From Fimenecus sp963590415 (GTDB taxonomy: Bacteria; Bacillota; Clostridia; Oscillospirales; Acutalibacteraceae), in contig CAVAPB010000017.1 of the NCBI GenBank assembly GCA_963590415.1, positions 1 to 49,578 of the forward strand: a stretch of 49,578 nucleotides of DNA, given 5' to 3'. Of this stretch, positions 1 to 6,309 are shown piece after piece. Below the pieces are notes generated by a model. The model was not told the DNA's origin and searched no databases. It saw only the letters and a list, made by a program, of their open reading frames with translations. Within the stretch, counting starts at the first letter, position 1. Every line of letters begins with the position of its first letter. Position numbers and translations under genes: made by a program.

Positions 1-52
1 CCTCAGTCATTTTTCAGAAGAAAAATGACAGCTCCCTCGTCAGAGGGAGCCT
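1..52 (+). repeat. Double-hairpin intergenic repeat, copy 1
   Basis: Hairpin A is TCATTTTT (7-14) pairing with AAAAATGA (21-28). Hairpin B is GCTCCCTC (31-38) pairing with GAGGGAGC (43-50) with loop GTCA. The same 52 bases recur at 240-291. The window edge cuts the element, so its left end is unknown. Confidence 0.75.
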
Positions 53-156
53 GTGACGGACAGGGGCAAGCCCTGTACCTACGGGGTATGGCGGTTTGTT
101 TTCAATTCCATATCAGCCGTAAATAAATATCAAATTAAAATGTACGCAGAACCAAG

Positions 157-203
157 CCTTCCTCTGACGAGGAAGGTGGCACGCCGCAGGCGTGTCGGAA
201 GGA
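157..203 (-). repeat. Double-hairpin intergenic repeat, inverted diverged copy
   Basis: Read on the minus strand this has the same plan as the copies at 1 and 240. Hairpin B is CCTTCCTC (157-164) with GAGGAAGG (169-176) around a TGAC loop (GTCA on the other strand). Hairpin A is CACGCC (180-185) with GGCGTG (189-194). The stems differ in sequence from the other copies but both arms have changed together, so pairing is kept. Confidence 0.65.
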
Positions 204-239
204 GAGAAAGCAATAAATAACAAATTTTCGGTATCTCTC

Positions 240-291
240 CCTCAGTCATTTTTCAGAAGAAAAATGACAGCTCCCTCGTCAGAGGGAGCCT
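240..291 (+). repeat. Double-hairpin intergenic repeat, copy 2
   Basis: It matches bases 1-52 across the full 52 bases, including both hairpins. Its second half overlaps the start of the 79-bp direct repeat at 277, so the two repeat families are joined here. Confidence 0.75.
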
Positions 292-355
292 ATGTTTGCA
301 AATGCGGCTTGGAGCGCCGAACAAAATCGACCGCTGCGCCGACAAATGCTCCCTT
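277..355 (+). repeat. 79-bp direct repeat, copy A
   Basis: It runs from CGTCAGAGGGAG to TGCTCCCTT and recurs at 389-467 with only a few substitutions, for example GAACAAAA against GCACAAAA. The copies start 112 bases apart. The GCTCCCT at the end of this copy can pair with AGGGAGC near 396-402 in the next copy, giving a long hairpin across the spacer. Confidence 0.75.
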
Positions 356-388
356 TATCCGCCACAGGTGGTGGTCGCATATGTTGCC

Positions 389-467
389 CGTCAGAGGGAG
401 CCTATGTTTACAAATGCGGCTTGGAGCGCCGCACAAAATCGACCGCTGCGCCGACAGATGCTCCCTT
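389..467 (+). repeat. 79-bp direct repeat, copy B
   Basis: Second copy of the repeat at 277-355. It begins with the 3' arm of the GAGGGAGC hairpin but lacks the 5' arm beside it. That fits an incomplete copy made by recombination or slippage. Confidence 0.75.
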
Positions 468-548
468 ACGGCTGTTAAATATAAGATATTTCGTCATTCC
501 GTACCCGAACGGGCAAGGGTGAATAATATAAATTGAGGAGTGGTGAAA

Positions 549-668
549 TTGAGAAAGCAATATATTCCGCCGAGGGCGGATTTTGTTATTATAGAGGAAA
601 ACGATGTTATAACCGCTTCATTGACTATGCCGATGGGCTCTGACCGATATAAACTGCATTGGAATTAA
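549..668 (+). CDS. Small peptide, putative RiPP-type precursor (39 aa)
   Basis: A 39-codon gene starting at TTG 549, with GAGGAG at 535-540 eight bases upstream. GTG 543 is in frame but too close to that site. The product begins MRKQYIPPRADFVIIEE, continues with NDVITASLTMP and ends KLHWN. I recall short gut-Clostridia peptides of similar plan (Tyr-x-x-Pro near the start, then Asp-Val-Ile-Thr and a small residue), but this is from memory. It has no membrane segment or signal peptide. It lies directly upstream of kinase-like, PqqD-like, S26-peptidase-like and ABC-exporter genes on the same strand. By context it is the likely substrate of that cassette, with residues 1-22 as leader and the Ser/Thr-containing tail as core. 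No function is proven; it could be a short regulatory or chance frame. Confidence 0.6.
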   Translation: MRKQYIPPRADFVIIEENDVITASLTMPMGSDRYKLHWN

Positions 669-774
669 ACGACAGAAAAAAGAAATTCGGTAAGAAAAAG
701 GATTTGAAAAATTGTATATACAAATGCGTAAAATAATGATAAAATAAACTGAATAGGCGAAAGGCGGTGGAATT

Positions 775-1509
775 ACGGAGCTGTTTGATATTGCAGGGCT
801 TAAAGTCCGTATGGATTGCAAAGACGGTATGCTTTTTGAGCGTTCGAGAGCATATCTGAGTGAAAATCAGGACGAAAAAGAGGATTTTTGCATCAGCGTC
901 CCCGATGATGTGTTGAAAAGAAAAATTGAATTGCTTCCGCAGCTTACCGCCGACGAATGCTACTATGTCTATATGGGCGAGGCGTTCTATTATAAGCTCT
1001 TAAACCATAACGGAGTGTTATTGCACGCCTCGTGCATTGAAAAAGACGGCGTTGCTTATCTGTTTTCGGCAAAGAGCGGTGTGGGAAAGTCAACACATAC
1101 GCATTTGTGGATGAAAAAATTCCCCGATGTGTGTATGATAAACGATGACAAGCCTGCCGTGAGGCTCATTGACGGCAAATATTACGCCTGCGGTACGCCG
1201 TTCAGCGGAAAAAACGACGAAAGCGCAAATGCGGTTGTACCCATAAAGGCGATTGTGTTCCTTGAAAGGGATACCGATAACAGCATTTCACGCATATTGC
1301 CTCAGAGTGCAATTTCGCTGTTTATGGCACAGACAATCCGTCCGTCGAGGGCAGATACAATGGATAAGCTGCTGACCGTGCTTGACGGCGTGCTTAAAAA
1401 TGTGCCTTTATACAAATTAAAATGCAATATTTCCGAAGAGGCGGTTATGACCTCTTACCTTGGAATAAACAACGATTTATCGAACGGAGATACACACAAT
1501 GAAGATTAA
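775..1509 (+). CDS. HPr-kinase-like P-loop protein
   Basis: The product resembles the HprK C-terminal kinase fold found in peptide-modification clusters rather than true HPr kinase/phosphorylase. The P-loop SAKSGVGKST has its Lys near residue 105. It is preceded by GVLLHAS and followed by a MINDDKPAVR segment that should supply metal-binding Asp, and by GTPFSGK. The first in-frame ATG is 811, but it has no ribosome binding site. AAGGCGGTG at 761-769 instead points to ACG 775 (seven bases after GGCGG) or ATT 772. Starting there adds TELFDIAGLKVR, a folded-looking N-terminus. The gene overlaps the PqqD-like gene by 11 bases. Likely role: phosphorylating or otherwise modifying the peptide encoded at 549, as HprK-like kinases of paeninodin-type lasso clusters do. 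That is inference; substrate and activity are unknown. Confidence 0.78.
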   Translation, partial: TELFDIAGLKVRMDCKDGMLFERSRAYLSENQDEKEDFCISVPDDVLKRKIELLPQLTADECYYVYMGEAFYYKLLNHNGVLLHASCIEKDGVAYLFSAKSGVGKSTHTHLWMKKFPDVCMINDDKPAVRLIDGKYYACGTPFSGKNDESANAVVPIKAIVFLERDTDNSISRILPQSAISLFMAQTIRPSRADTMDKLLTVLDGVLKNVPLYKLKCNISEEAVMTSYLGINNDLSNGDTHNED

Positions 1510-1765
1510 AGACGGATATATTATAAGAGAGGTTGCGGGAAGCAACATTGTCGTTCCCGTGGGCGACGAACAGATGTCGTTCGGCGGAATTATGACGCTC
1601 AACGCCGTAGGCGCCTTTGTCTGGAAAAAGCTTGAAAACGGCGCGACAAAGGAAGAATTGATTGAGGCTGTTTTAGCTGAATACGAGGTTGACCGTCAGA
1701 CGGCATCGGCGGATATAGACCGCTATATTGAAAAGCTTCGTGTAAAGAATATAATTGAGGACTGA
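1499..1765 (+). CDS. PqqD-like peptide-binding protein
   Basis: An 88-residue protein with the PqqD plan: an N-terminal beta hairpin (DGYIIREVAGSNIVVPVG), a conserved LNAVGAFVWKKLENG segment near residues 35-49, then two helices rich in Glu and Lys. PqqD-family domains are RiPP recognition elements that grip a leader peptide and hand it to the modifying enzyme. The ATG overlaps the end of the kinase-like gene by 11 bases, so the two are probably translationally coupled. No radical SAM enzyme is nearby, so the partner is most likely the kinase-like protein or the peptidase. Family membership is fairly sure; the peptide partner is inferred. Confidence 0.85.
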   Translation: MKIKDGYIIREVAGSNIVVPVGDEQMSFGGIMTLNAVGAFVWKKLENGATKEELIEAVLAEYEVDRQTASADIDRYIEKLRVKNIIED

Positions 1766-1768
1766 ACC

Positions 1769-2215
1769 GTGGAAAAGAAGAAAATTCGGCTTGCGGAGAT
1801 TATGCCTGTTATTGAGGAAAAGCTGTCGCAGGGCTCAACGGTTGAAATCCCGATAACGGGAACAAGTATGCTGCCGCTTTTGGTTGCGGGCAGAGATACG
1901 GTAATTCTCAAAAAATGTGAGGGAAGGCTCAAAAAATACGATTTGCCGCTATACAGGCGTGCGGACGGCTCGTTTGTACTGCACAGGGTCGTCGAGGTTT
2001 GCGAGAACTCTTACACGATGTGCGGCGACAACCAGTGGATAAAGGAAAAGGGCATAACCGACGGTATGCTGATAGGAACAGTCTGCACGGTTAAGCGAAA
2101 CGGCAGGGAAATTTCTGTCGGAAGTAAAAAATACAGAGCGTACTGCCGCATATGGAATATGCTTTTCCCGATAAGAAAGTATATAGTTAAAATCAGAGGA
2201 AAACTGAAAAAATGA
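1769..2215 (+). CDS. S24/S26-like Ser/His peptidase
   Basis: A 148-residue protein of the signal-peptidase fold starting at GTG 1769. The nucleophile motif is GTSMLPLL with Ser33. The second catalytic position is His72 in VLHRVV rather than Lys, as in the SipW/ER-type (S26B) branch. The conserved GDNQ box is at 86-89. No N-terminal membrane helix is present, unlike SipW, so it probably works in the cytoplasm or is tethered by its basic C-terminal tail (WNMLFPIRKYIVKIRGK). It ends in a 4-base overlap (ATGA) with the ABC transporter gene. The transporter has no C39 peptidase domain, so this protein could remove the leader from the small peptide. Alternative: a general regulator-type S24 peptidase, less likely without a DNA-binding domain. 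Confidence 0.75.
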   Translation: MEKKKIRLAEIMPVIEEKLSQGSTVEIPITGTSMLPLLVAGRDTVILKKCEGRLKKYDLPLYRRADGSFVLHRVVEVCENSYTMCGDNQWIKEKGITDGMLIGTVCTVKRNGREISVGSKKYRAYCRIWNMLFPIRKYIVKIRGKLKK

Positions 2216-3882
2216 AGAACACAACAGCCTTGAACTGGATAAAACGCAATTCCGTTTCGGAGTTGCCGGGAATGGTGTCGCTTATAATCTGCGACGCCCT
2301 TTCTTCCGTGTGCAGTGTTTCAATGGCTGTTTTTGCAAAGCTTATAATCGACTCGGCACAAAAGGGCAATATGGACGGGCTTGTACGAAATGCGGTAATC
2401 CTGCTGCTTGTTATAATTGCTCAGATAGCGTTGAAGCTCCTATCAAAGGCGCTTGAGGTCAGAGTGTCGGGAAAGCTCGAAATGAAGTATAAAACAGAGC
2501 TTTTTTCAAACATATTAAAAAAGGACTATCTAAAAATCAGCCGATACCATTCGGGCGAGCTTATGACAAGGCTCACAAGCGATATTACGGTGGTAAGTCA
2601 GGCGGTTACGACAATTATCCCGGGCATTGTTTCAACGGTCACAAGGCTTGTATGCGCTTTTGCCGTGCTGTTTGCCCTTGACAAATGGTTTGCGCTTTTG
2701 TTCCTGCTTGCGGGTTTTGTGCTGTTTGTGTTTACAAGGATATTCAGAGGCTCCATGAAAAAACTGCACAGGGCTGTGCAGGAGACGGACGGCTCGGTGC
2801 GCTCATTTATGCAGGAGTCGATAGAGAGCGTCCTTGTAATAAAGATTTTTAATGTGGGCGAAAAAATTCTTAAAAGGGCAGAGACTCTGCAAAAGAACAA
2901 TTTTGACGCAAAGATAAAGAAAAACAGATGGTCCATTTTTGCCAATCTCGGCTTTTCGGCGGCGTTTTCGCTCGGCTACCTGTTCGGTCTTGTATGGAGC
3001 GGAATAAAGCTCTGCACGGGCAGTATCACATTCGGTACGCTTACGGCTATAATCCAGCTTATCAGTCAGGTGCAGGTTCCGTTTACCTCGCTTTCGGGCA
3101 TTGTTCCGCAGTATTATTCGATGATAGCCTCCGCAGAGAGGATAATCGAAATTGAAAATATGAGTGCAAGCAAGAGCGTCAACGATAAAAATATAAGCAC
3201 CGAAAAAATATATTCGGAAATGGACGGCATATGCTTTGACGACGTGTCATTCGGCTACGGCAGGGACACGGTAATCGAAAACGGCACATTTGAAATAAAG
3301 AAAAACGATTTCACGGTCATTTCGGGAATATCGGGTATCGGCAAGAGTACGCTGTTCAAGCTGCTTGTAGGCGTAATACCTCCCGACAGCGGAAGAATAT
3401 ACATAAAAAGCGGAGACGGAGAGTACGGCATAGACAAATATATGCGAAGCCTTTTCGCCTATGTTCCTCAGGGTAATATGCTTTTCAGCGGAACGATAAG
3501 AGATAATATACGCTTCGTAAACAGCAACGCCGACGACGAAGAGGTTATGCATGCGGCTGAGGTGAGCTGTGCGGCTGAATTTATAAACGCTCTGCCGGAC
3601 GGGCTTGACACTGTGCTTCTTGAGGGCGGACACGGACTTTCCGAGGGTCAGATACAGCGCCTTGCAATAGCGAGGGCGGTTTTGACGGACGCACCGATAC
3701 TTCTGCTTGACGAGGCAACCTCGGCTCTTGACGAAAAGACGGAAAAACAGGTGCTTTCAAACATACGGGAGCTTAAAGAGAAAACCTGCGTTATAATTTC
3801 ACATAAATCGGCGGCGTATGAGATATGTAACAAAGAGCTTAAAATAGACAATAAAAAAATCATCGTAAACAATTTAAGATAA
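2212..3882 (+). CDS. ABC transporter, fused permease and ATPase
   Basis: A 556-residue exporter half-transporter. Residues from about 20 to 300 form the six-helix membrane domain. The ATPase has Walker A GISGIGKST (about 370-380), Q-loop YVPQGNMLFSG, signature LSEGQ (about 476), Walker B ILLLDEATSALD (about 498-509) and the H-loop His in IISHK (about 531). It would work as a homodimer in the cell membrane. No C39 double-Gly peptidase domain is fused to the N-terminus. As the last gene of the cassette, coupled to the S26-like gene by an ATGA overlap, it probably exports the processed small peptide. No terminator was seen before the next promoter at 3897. Confidence 0.88.
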   Translation: MKNTTALNWIKRNSVSELPGMVSLIICDALSSVCSVSMAVFAKLIIDSAQKGNMDGLVRNAVILLLVIIAQIALKLLSKALEVRVSGKLEMKYKTELFSNILKKDYLKISRYHSGELMTRLTSDITVVSQAVTTIIPGIVSTVTRLVCAFAVLFALDKWFALLFLLAGFVLFVFTRIFRGSMKKLHRAVQETDGSVRSFMQESIESVLVIKIFNVGEKILKRAETLQKNNFDAKIKKNRWSIFANLGFSAAFSLGYLFGLVWSGIKLCTGSITFGTLTAIIQLISQVQVPFTSLSGIVPQYYSMIASAERIIEIENMSASKSVNDKNISTEKIYSEMDGICFDDVSFGYGRDTVIENGTFEIKKNDFTVISGISGIGKSTLFKLLVGVIPPDSGRIYIKSGDGEYGIDKYMRSLFAYVPQGNMLFSGTIRDNIRFVNSNADDEEVMHAAEVSCAAEFINALPDGLDTVLLEGGHGLSEGQIQRLAIARAVLTDAPILLLDEATSALDEKTEKQVLSNIRELKEKTCVIISHKSAAYEICNKELKIDNKKIIVNNLR

Positions 3883-3896
3883 TTTGTTTTTGGTTA

Positions 3897-3925
3897 TTGT
3901 ATATTCAAAATATATCTGTTATAAT
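3897..3925 (+). promoter_or_regulatory. Sigma-A promoter of the BY-kinase gene
   Basis: TTGTAT (3897-3902), 17-base spacer, TATAAT (3920-3925). Transcription should start near 3932. An in-frame ATG at 3934 would then be leaderless, which supports the start at 3973. Confidence 0.7.
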
Positions 3926-3972
3926 CATTAGGTATGGATTTAACCGACAGTTTTTCACAGAGGGAGAAAGAT

Positions 3973-5472
3973 ATGAGTTACAGTTCGGACAACAAAAAAG
4001 AATATGAGGACGGTATGAGTCTCGATACCGTTTTGATTTATCTTAAAAAGCTTTTGGATAAATGGTGGCTTGTGGTTATCTCGGCAGTTATTGCGGCACT
4101 TTTGGGATTTATAATCGCAAAGGTTACCTATGTTGACAAATACTCCTCGCAGATTATGTTCAATGCGAGCAACAGGGACACCGCTATTACCGTTGCGGGT
4201 CAGTCTTCTTCGGACATCAGCGCTTCGGTATCGTTGGCGGAGAGCTTCAAGTATATATTCTCGACCACTGAGCTTGCAACGGCCGTTGCAAATTCCTGCG
4301 GTTACCAGGTATCGCCGCAGCAGATAAAGGATTTTATATCGATAACCTCGGTTGAAGACACAACGATTATTTATCTTACCGTTACCACTACCGACCCCAA
4401 GGTTTCGTACGGCATTGCAAACGCCTATGTCGAAAACTATACGGGCGCAATAGAAAAGGCTTTCCCCAACACAAAGCTTGCTGTTATCGACCCGCCGCTT
4501 CTTGCCGAAGGGCCGAACGCGAACAACGACAAAATCGTCTATACGGTTCTCGGCTTTATAATCGGTGCGGTTCTTGCCTGCCTGTTTATTATAGCTTCGG
4601 TAATCTTCAAGGATACAATCAAGAATTCCGAGGAAATAAACAATAAGCTCGGAATGAAGACACTCGGCAGCATAAGTAAGGTAAACAAGAAGGTTAAGAA
4701 TAACGACAAACAAGGTATTCTTATCACAGACAAGAAAACCGGCTTCGCATTTATTGAGTCGTATAAGCTTATCAGAACAAAGATTGAACATGTTGCGGCA
4801 AAGCAGGGCTACAAAACAATTATTGTTTCAAGCACGCTTGCAAATGAGGGCAAAACGACTACGGCGACAAACCTTGCGCTTTCACTTGCGCAGAACGGAA
4901 AATCGGTTCTTCTTATCGACGCCGATTTGCGTAAGCCGTCGGTTGCAAGAACTCTCGGCTTTGCGGCGACGGACGATGAGGGCATCTGCGGAATAATCTC
5001 CGGCAACAAGACGCTCAAAGAGTCTATAAAATACTCGGAAAAGTATCAGCTGTTTGTGCTTGTTTCAAATATGGCCGTCGACAACTCTTCGGAAATTCTT
5101 TCGTCTCCCAAGATGGAGGAGATTATTGAGTCGGCTAAAAAGGAATTTGACTTCGTTATCATTGATACCGCCCCGTGCGGAATACTTGCAGACGCATCAA
5201 TCCTTGCGGGTTTTGCCGATACGGTCGTTCTTGTGGTTAAGCAGGACTATGCTTCGGCAAGAAGAATAAAGAGGGCTGTTGACAATATTGAAAACTCCGG
5301 AACGGAGATACTCGGCTGTATTTACAACAACTCGGAAAGAGTGTTCGGCAAGCCGGTGTTCTACGGCGGCAAAAACGGCTACGGTTATGGCTACGGTTAT
5401 GGCTACGGTTACGGCTACGGCTACGGGTCAAAGCACGAAAGTTCAAAGCACGGCGGAAGACATACAAAATAA
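3973..5472 (+). CDS. Fused Wzz-type chain regulator and BY-kinase
   Basis: The 499-residue product starts at ATG 3973, behind AGGGAGA. It has a Wzz-like N-terminal part (first membrane helix WWLVVISAVIAALLGFIIA, second helix VYTVLGFIIGAVLACLFII) and a cytoplasmic ATPase of the bacterial tyrosine kinase type. ATPase motifs are Walker A STLANEGKTTTATN, Walker A' VLLIDADLRKPS and Walker B FVIIDTAPCG. The C-terminus carries eight Gly-Tyr pairs, the expected autophosphorylated tyrosine cluster. Such kinases control capsule or exopolysaccharide length. Firmicutes usually encode membrane and kinase parts as two proteins (CapA/CapB, EpsA/EpsB); here they are fused as in Wzc. No polysaccharide synthesis genes adjoin it; its neighbours are the peptide cassette and the pilus operon. 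It forms its own unit with a promoter at 3897 and a terminator at 5485. Confidence 0.88.
   Translation: MSYSSDNKKEYEDGMSLDTVLIYLKKLLDKWWLVVISAVIAALLGFIIAKVTYVDKYSSQIMFNASNRDTAITVAGQSSSDISASVSLAESFKYIFSTTELATAVANSCGYQVSPQQIKDFISITSVEDTTIIYLTVTTTDPKVSYGIANAYVENYTGAIEKAFPNTKLAVIDPPLLAEGPNANNDKIVYTVLGFIIGAVLACLFIIASVIFKDTIKNSEEINNKLGMKTLGSISKVNKKVKNNDKQGILITDKKTGFAFIESYKLIRTKIEHVAAKQGYKTIIVSSTLANEGKTTTATNLALSLAQNGKSVLLIDADLRKPSVARTLGFAATDDEGICGIISGNKTLKESIKYSEKYQLFVLVSNMAVDNSSEILSSPKMEEIIESAKKEFDFVIIDTAPCGILADASILAGFADTVVLVVKQDYASARRIKRAVDNIENSGTEILGCIYNNSERVFGKPVFYGGKNGYGYGYGYGYGYGYGYGSKHESSKHGGRHTK
5377..5424 (+). repeat. Hexanucleotide tandem repeat coding (Gly-Tyr)8
   Basis: Eight units of GGYTAY, mostly GGCTAC alternating with GGTTAT, encode the tyrosine tail of the BY-kinase. 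The alternating synonymous codons break perfect identity, but slippage could still change the number of tyrosines. Confidence 0.9.
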
Positions 5473-5484
5473 AACAATTGCATA

Positions 5485-5518
5485 AATGCAGGATGAAGTT
5501 GTTCATCCTGCATTTTTT
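5485..5518 (+). terminator. Intrinsic terminator after the BY-kinase gene
   Basis: A 13-bp stem, AATGCAGGATGAA (5485-5497) with TTCATCCTGCATT (5502-5514), loop GTTG, followed by a T-run to 5518. Confidence 0.9.
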
Positions 5519-5588
5519 ATATTTAGTGCATTTTACATAAACTTATACAAAATTTTATGTAAAAACCGCAAAAATTTCTATATCTTTA

Positions 5589-5617
5589 TTGACGAAAATC
5601 GGATTTCGTTGTACAAT
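5589..5617 (+). promoter_or_regulatory. Sigma-A promoter of the type IV pilus operon
   Basis: TTGACG (5589-5594), 17-base spacer, TACAAT (5612-5617). Predicted start near 5624, leaving a leader of about 115 bases before the first gene at 5738. No other promoter of this quality was noticed until after the terminator at 21884. Confidence 0.75.
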
Positions 5618-5639
5618 AAACTATAAATATGTGTAATAG

Positions 5640-5670
5640 TGCACCCTTTTTTCAGAAAAAAGAAGGTGCA
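5640..5670 (+). promoter_or_regulatory. Leader hairpin of the pilus operon
   Basis: TGCACC (5640-5645) pairs with GGTGCA (5665-5670), and CTTTTTT (5646-5652) with AAAAAAG (5656-5662), with a 3-base loop and an AA bulge. It sits about 16 bases after the predicted transcript start. No T-run follows, so it is not a simple terminator. Transcript stabilisation or protein binding are possible. It does not match the c-di-GMP riboswitch consensus. Confidence 0.6.
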
Positions 5671-5737
5671 GATGTTGATTTTACGACATTTTTTGGGGAA
5701 ATTGACCAATAACGCGCAGCATATCGGAGGGTACTTT

Positions 5738-6253
5738 ATGGATATGAATATGGACATCAAGGATGTCATTGCCAAGCTCAAATCGGGTAAAGGCAAGAGT
5801 AAAGATGCAAGAAAACGGAATCCTTTCAATGCATTCTTTGAAAAAAATCCTAAAATGAAAATCATTTTGCCGCTCGTCTTTGTTGTAATAGCAATAGTGG
5901 TTGCGGTTTTGATAATCATTTCCGGAGTGAAGACCGATGTCGGGCTTGATGAAACCGTTACAAACTCCGCGCAGTCTGTAGATGTACTTCCGATGATTGA
6001 ACGCGACGAGGGAGAAACGGTTGCCGACGGCGTTGATCCGTTTTCGGAGGACGTTATCGCAAATGCGAAGATAACCGGTATGGTATATAACACCGACGGC
6101 TACAGGACGGTAATTGTTGAGACAAAATACCGCGCTTATACCCTTCAGGTCGGCGATTATGTTCCGGGCTCCGAATGGCTCGTAGAATCAATAACTGATA
6201 ATTCGGTTACTTTCTCACTCGGCGAAAAGACAAGAACCGTCGAGATGAAATAA
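5738..6253 (+). CDS. PilP/GspC-like membrane protein with HR-type domain
   Basis: The 171-residue product starts at ATG 5738 after GGAGGG; earlier in-frame starts lack a binding site. It has a short basic cytoplasmic part (residues 1-42), one membrane helix (IILPLVFVVIAIVVAVLIII, about 46-66), a linker, and a C-terminal all-beta domain (about 108-171, ITGMVYNTDGYRTVIVE...YTLQVGDYVPG...VTFSLGE). That end matches the plan of the PilP/GspC homology region, which in diderms docks on the secretin N0 domain. The next gene encodes a protein with an N0-type domain, so the pair is probably kept here as well. It is the first gene of the pilus operon. Family assignment is by plan and context; overall identity to PilP may be low. 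Confidence 0.65.
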   Translation: MDMNMDIKDVIAKLKSGKGKSKDARKRNPFNAFFEKNPKMKIILPLVFVVIAIVVAVLIIISGVKTDVGLDETVTNSAQSVDVLPMIERDEGETVADGVDPFSEDVIANAKITGMVYNTDGYRTVIVETKYRAYTLQVGDYVPGSEWLVESITDNSVTFSLGEKTRTVEMK

Positions 6254-6309
6254 AAGACAGAGCATCTTAATATACAACAATAATTGAGTTTCTTAGGGGG
6301 AACACAACG

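Larger units (their letters stand above)
1..548. other. Gene-free repeat-rich stretch
   Basis: I see no supportable gene here. The open frames that cross it run through palindromic and direct repeats and have no ribosome binding site. It contains three copies of a double-hairpin repeat (about 1-52, 157-203 inverted, 240-291), a small hairpin ACAGGG/CCCTGT at 60-76, and a 79-bp direct repeat (277-355 and 389-467). The last 15 bases hold the ribosome binding site of the small peptide gene at 549. No clear sigma-A promoter was found for that gene; AT-rich TAATAT near 524 is a weak -10 candidate. Confidence 0.6.

Noticed and set aside
192..536. Overlapping plus-strand open frames of 60-114 codons
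   Set aside because: They run through hairpins and the 79-bp repeats, repeat the same peptide blocks, and have no ribosome binding site or family resemblance.
3934..3972. Longer N-terminus of the BY-kinase from ATG 3934
   Set aside because: The predicted transcript start is at about 3932, and only ATG 3973 has a ribosome binding site.
3955..4791. 278-codon minus-strand frame inside the BY-kinase gene
   Set aside because: It is antisense to a clear gene, rich in Arg, Cys and Tyr as expected for a shadow, and matches no family.
3973..5472. Member of the peptide cassette or of the pilus operon
   Set aside because: It has its own promoter (3897) and strong terminator (5485), so it is a separate transcription unit.
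5624..5737. c-di-GMP riboswitch controlling the pilus operon
   Set aside because: Known in Clostridioides pilus genes, so I looked for it, but neither the class I nor class II core is present.
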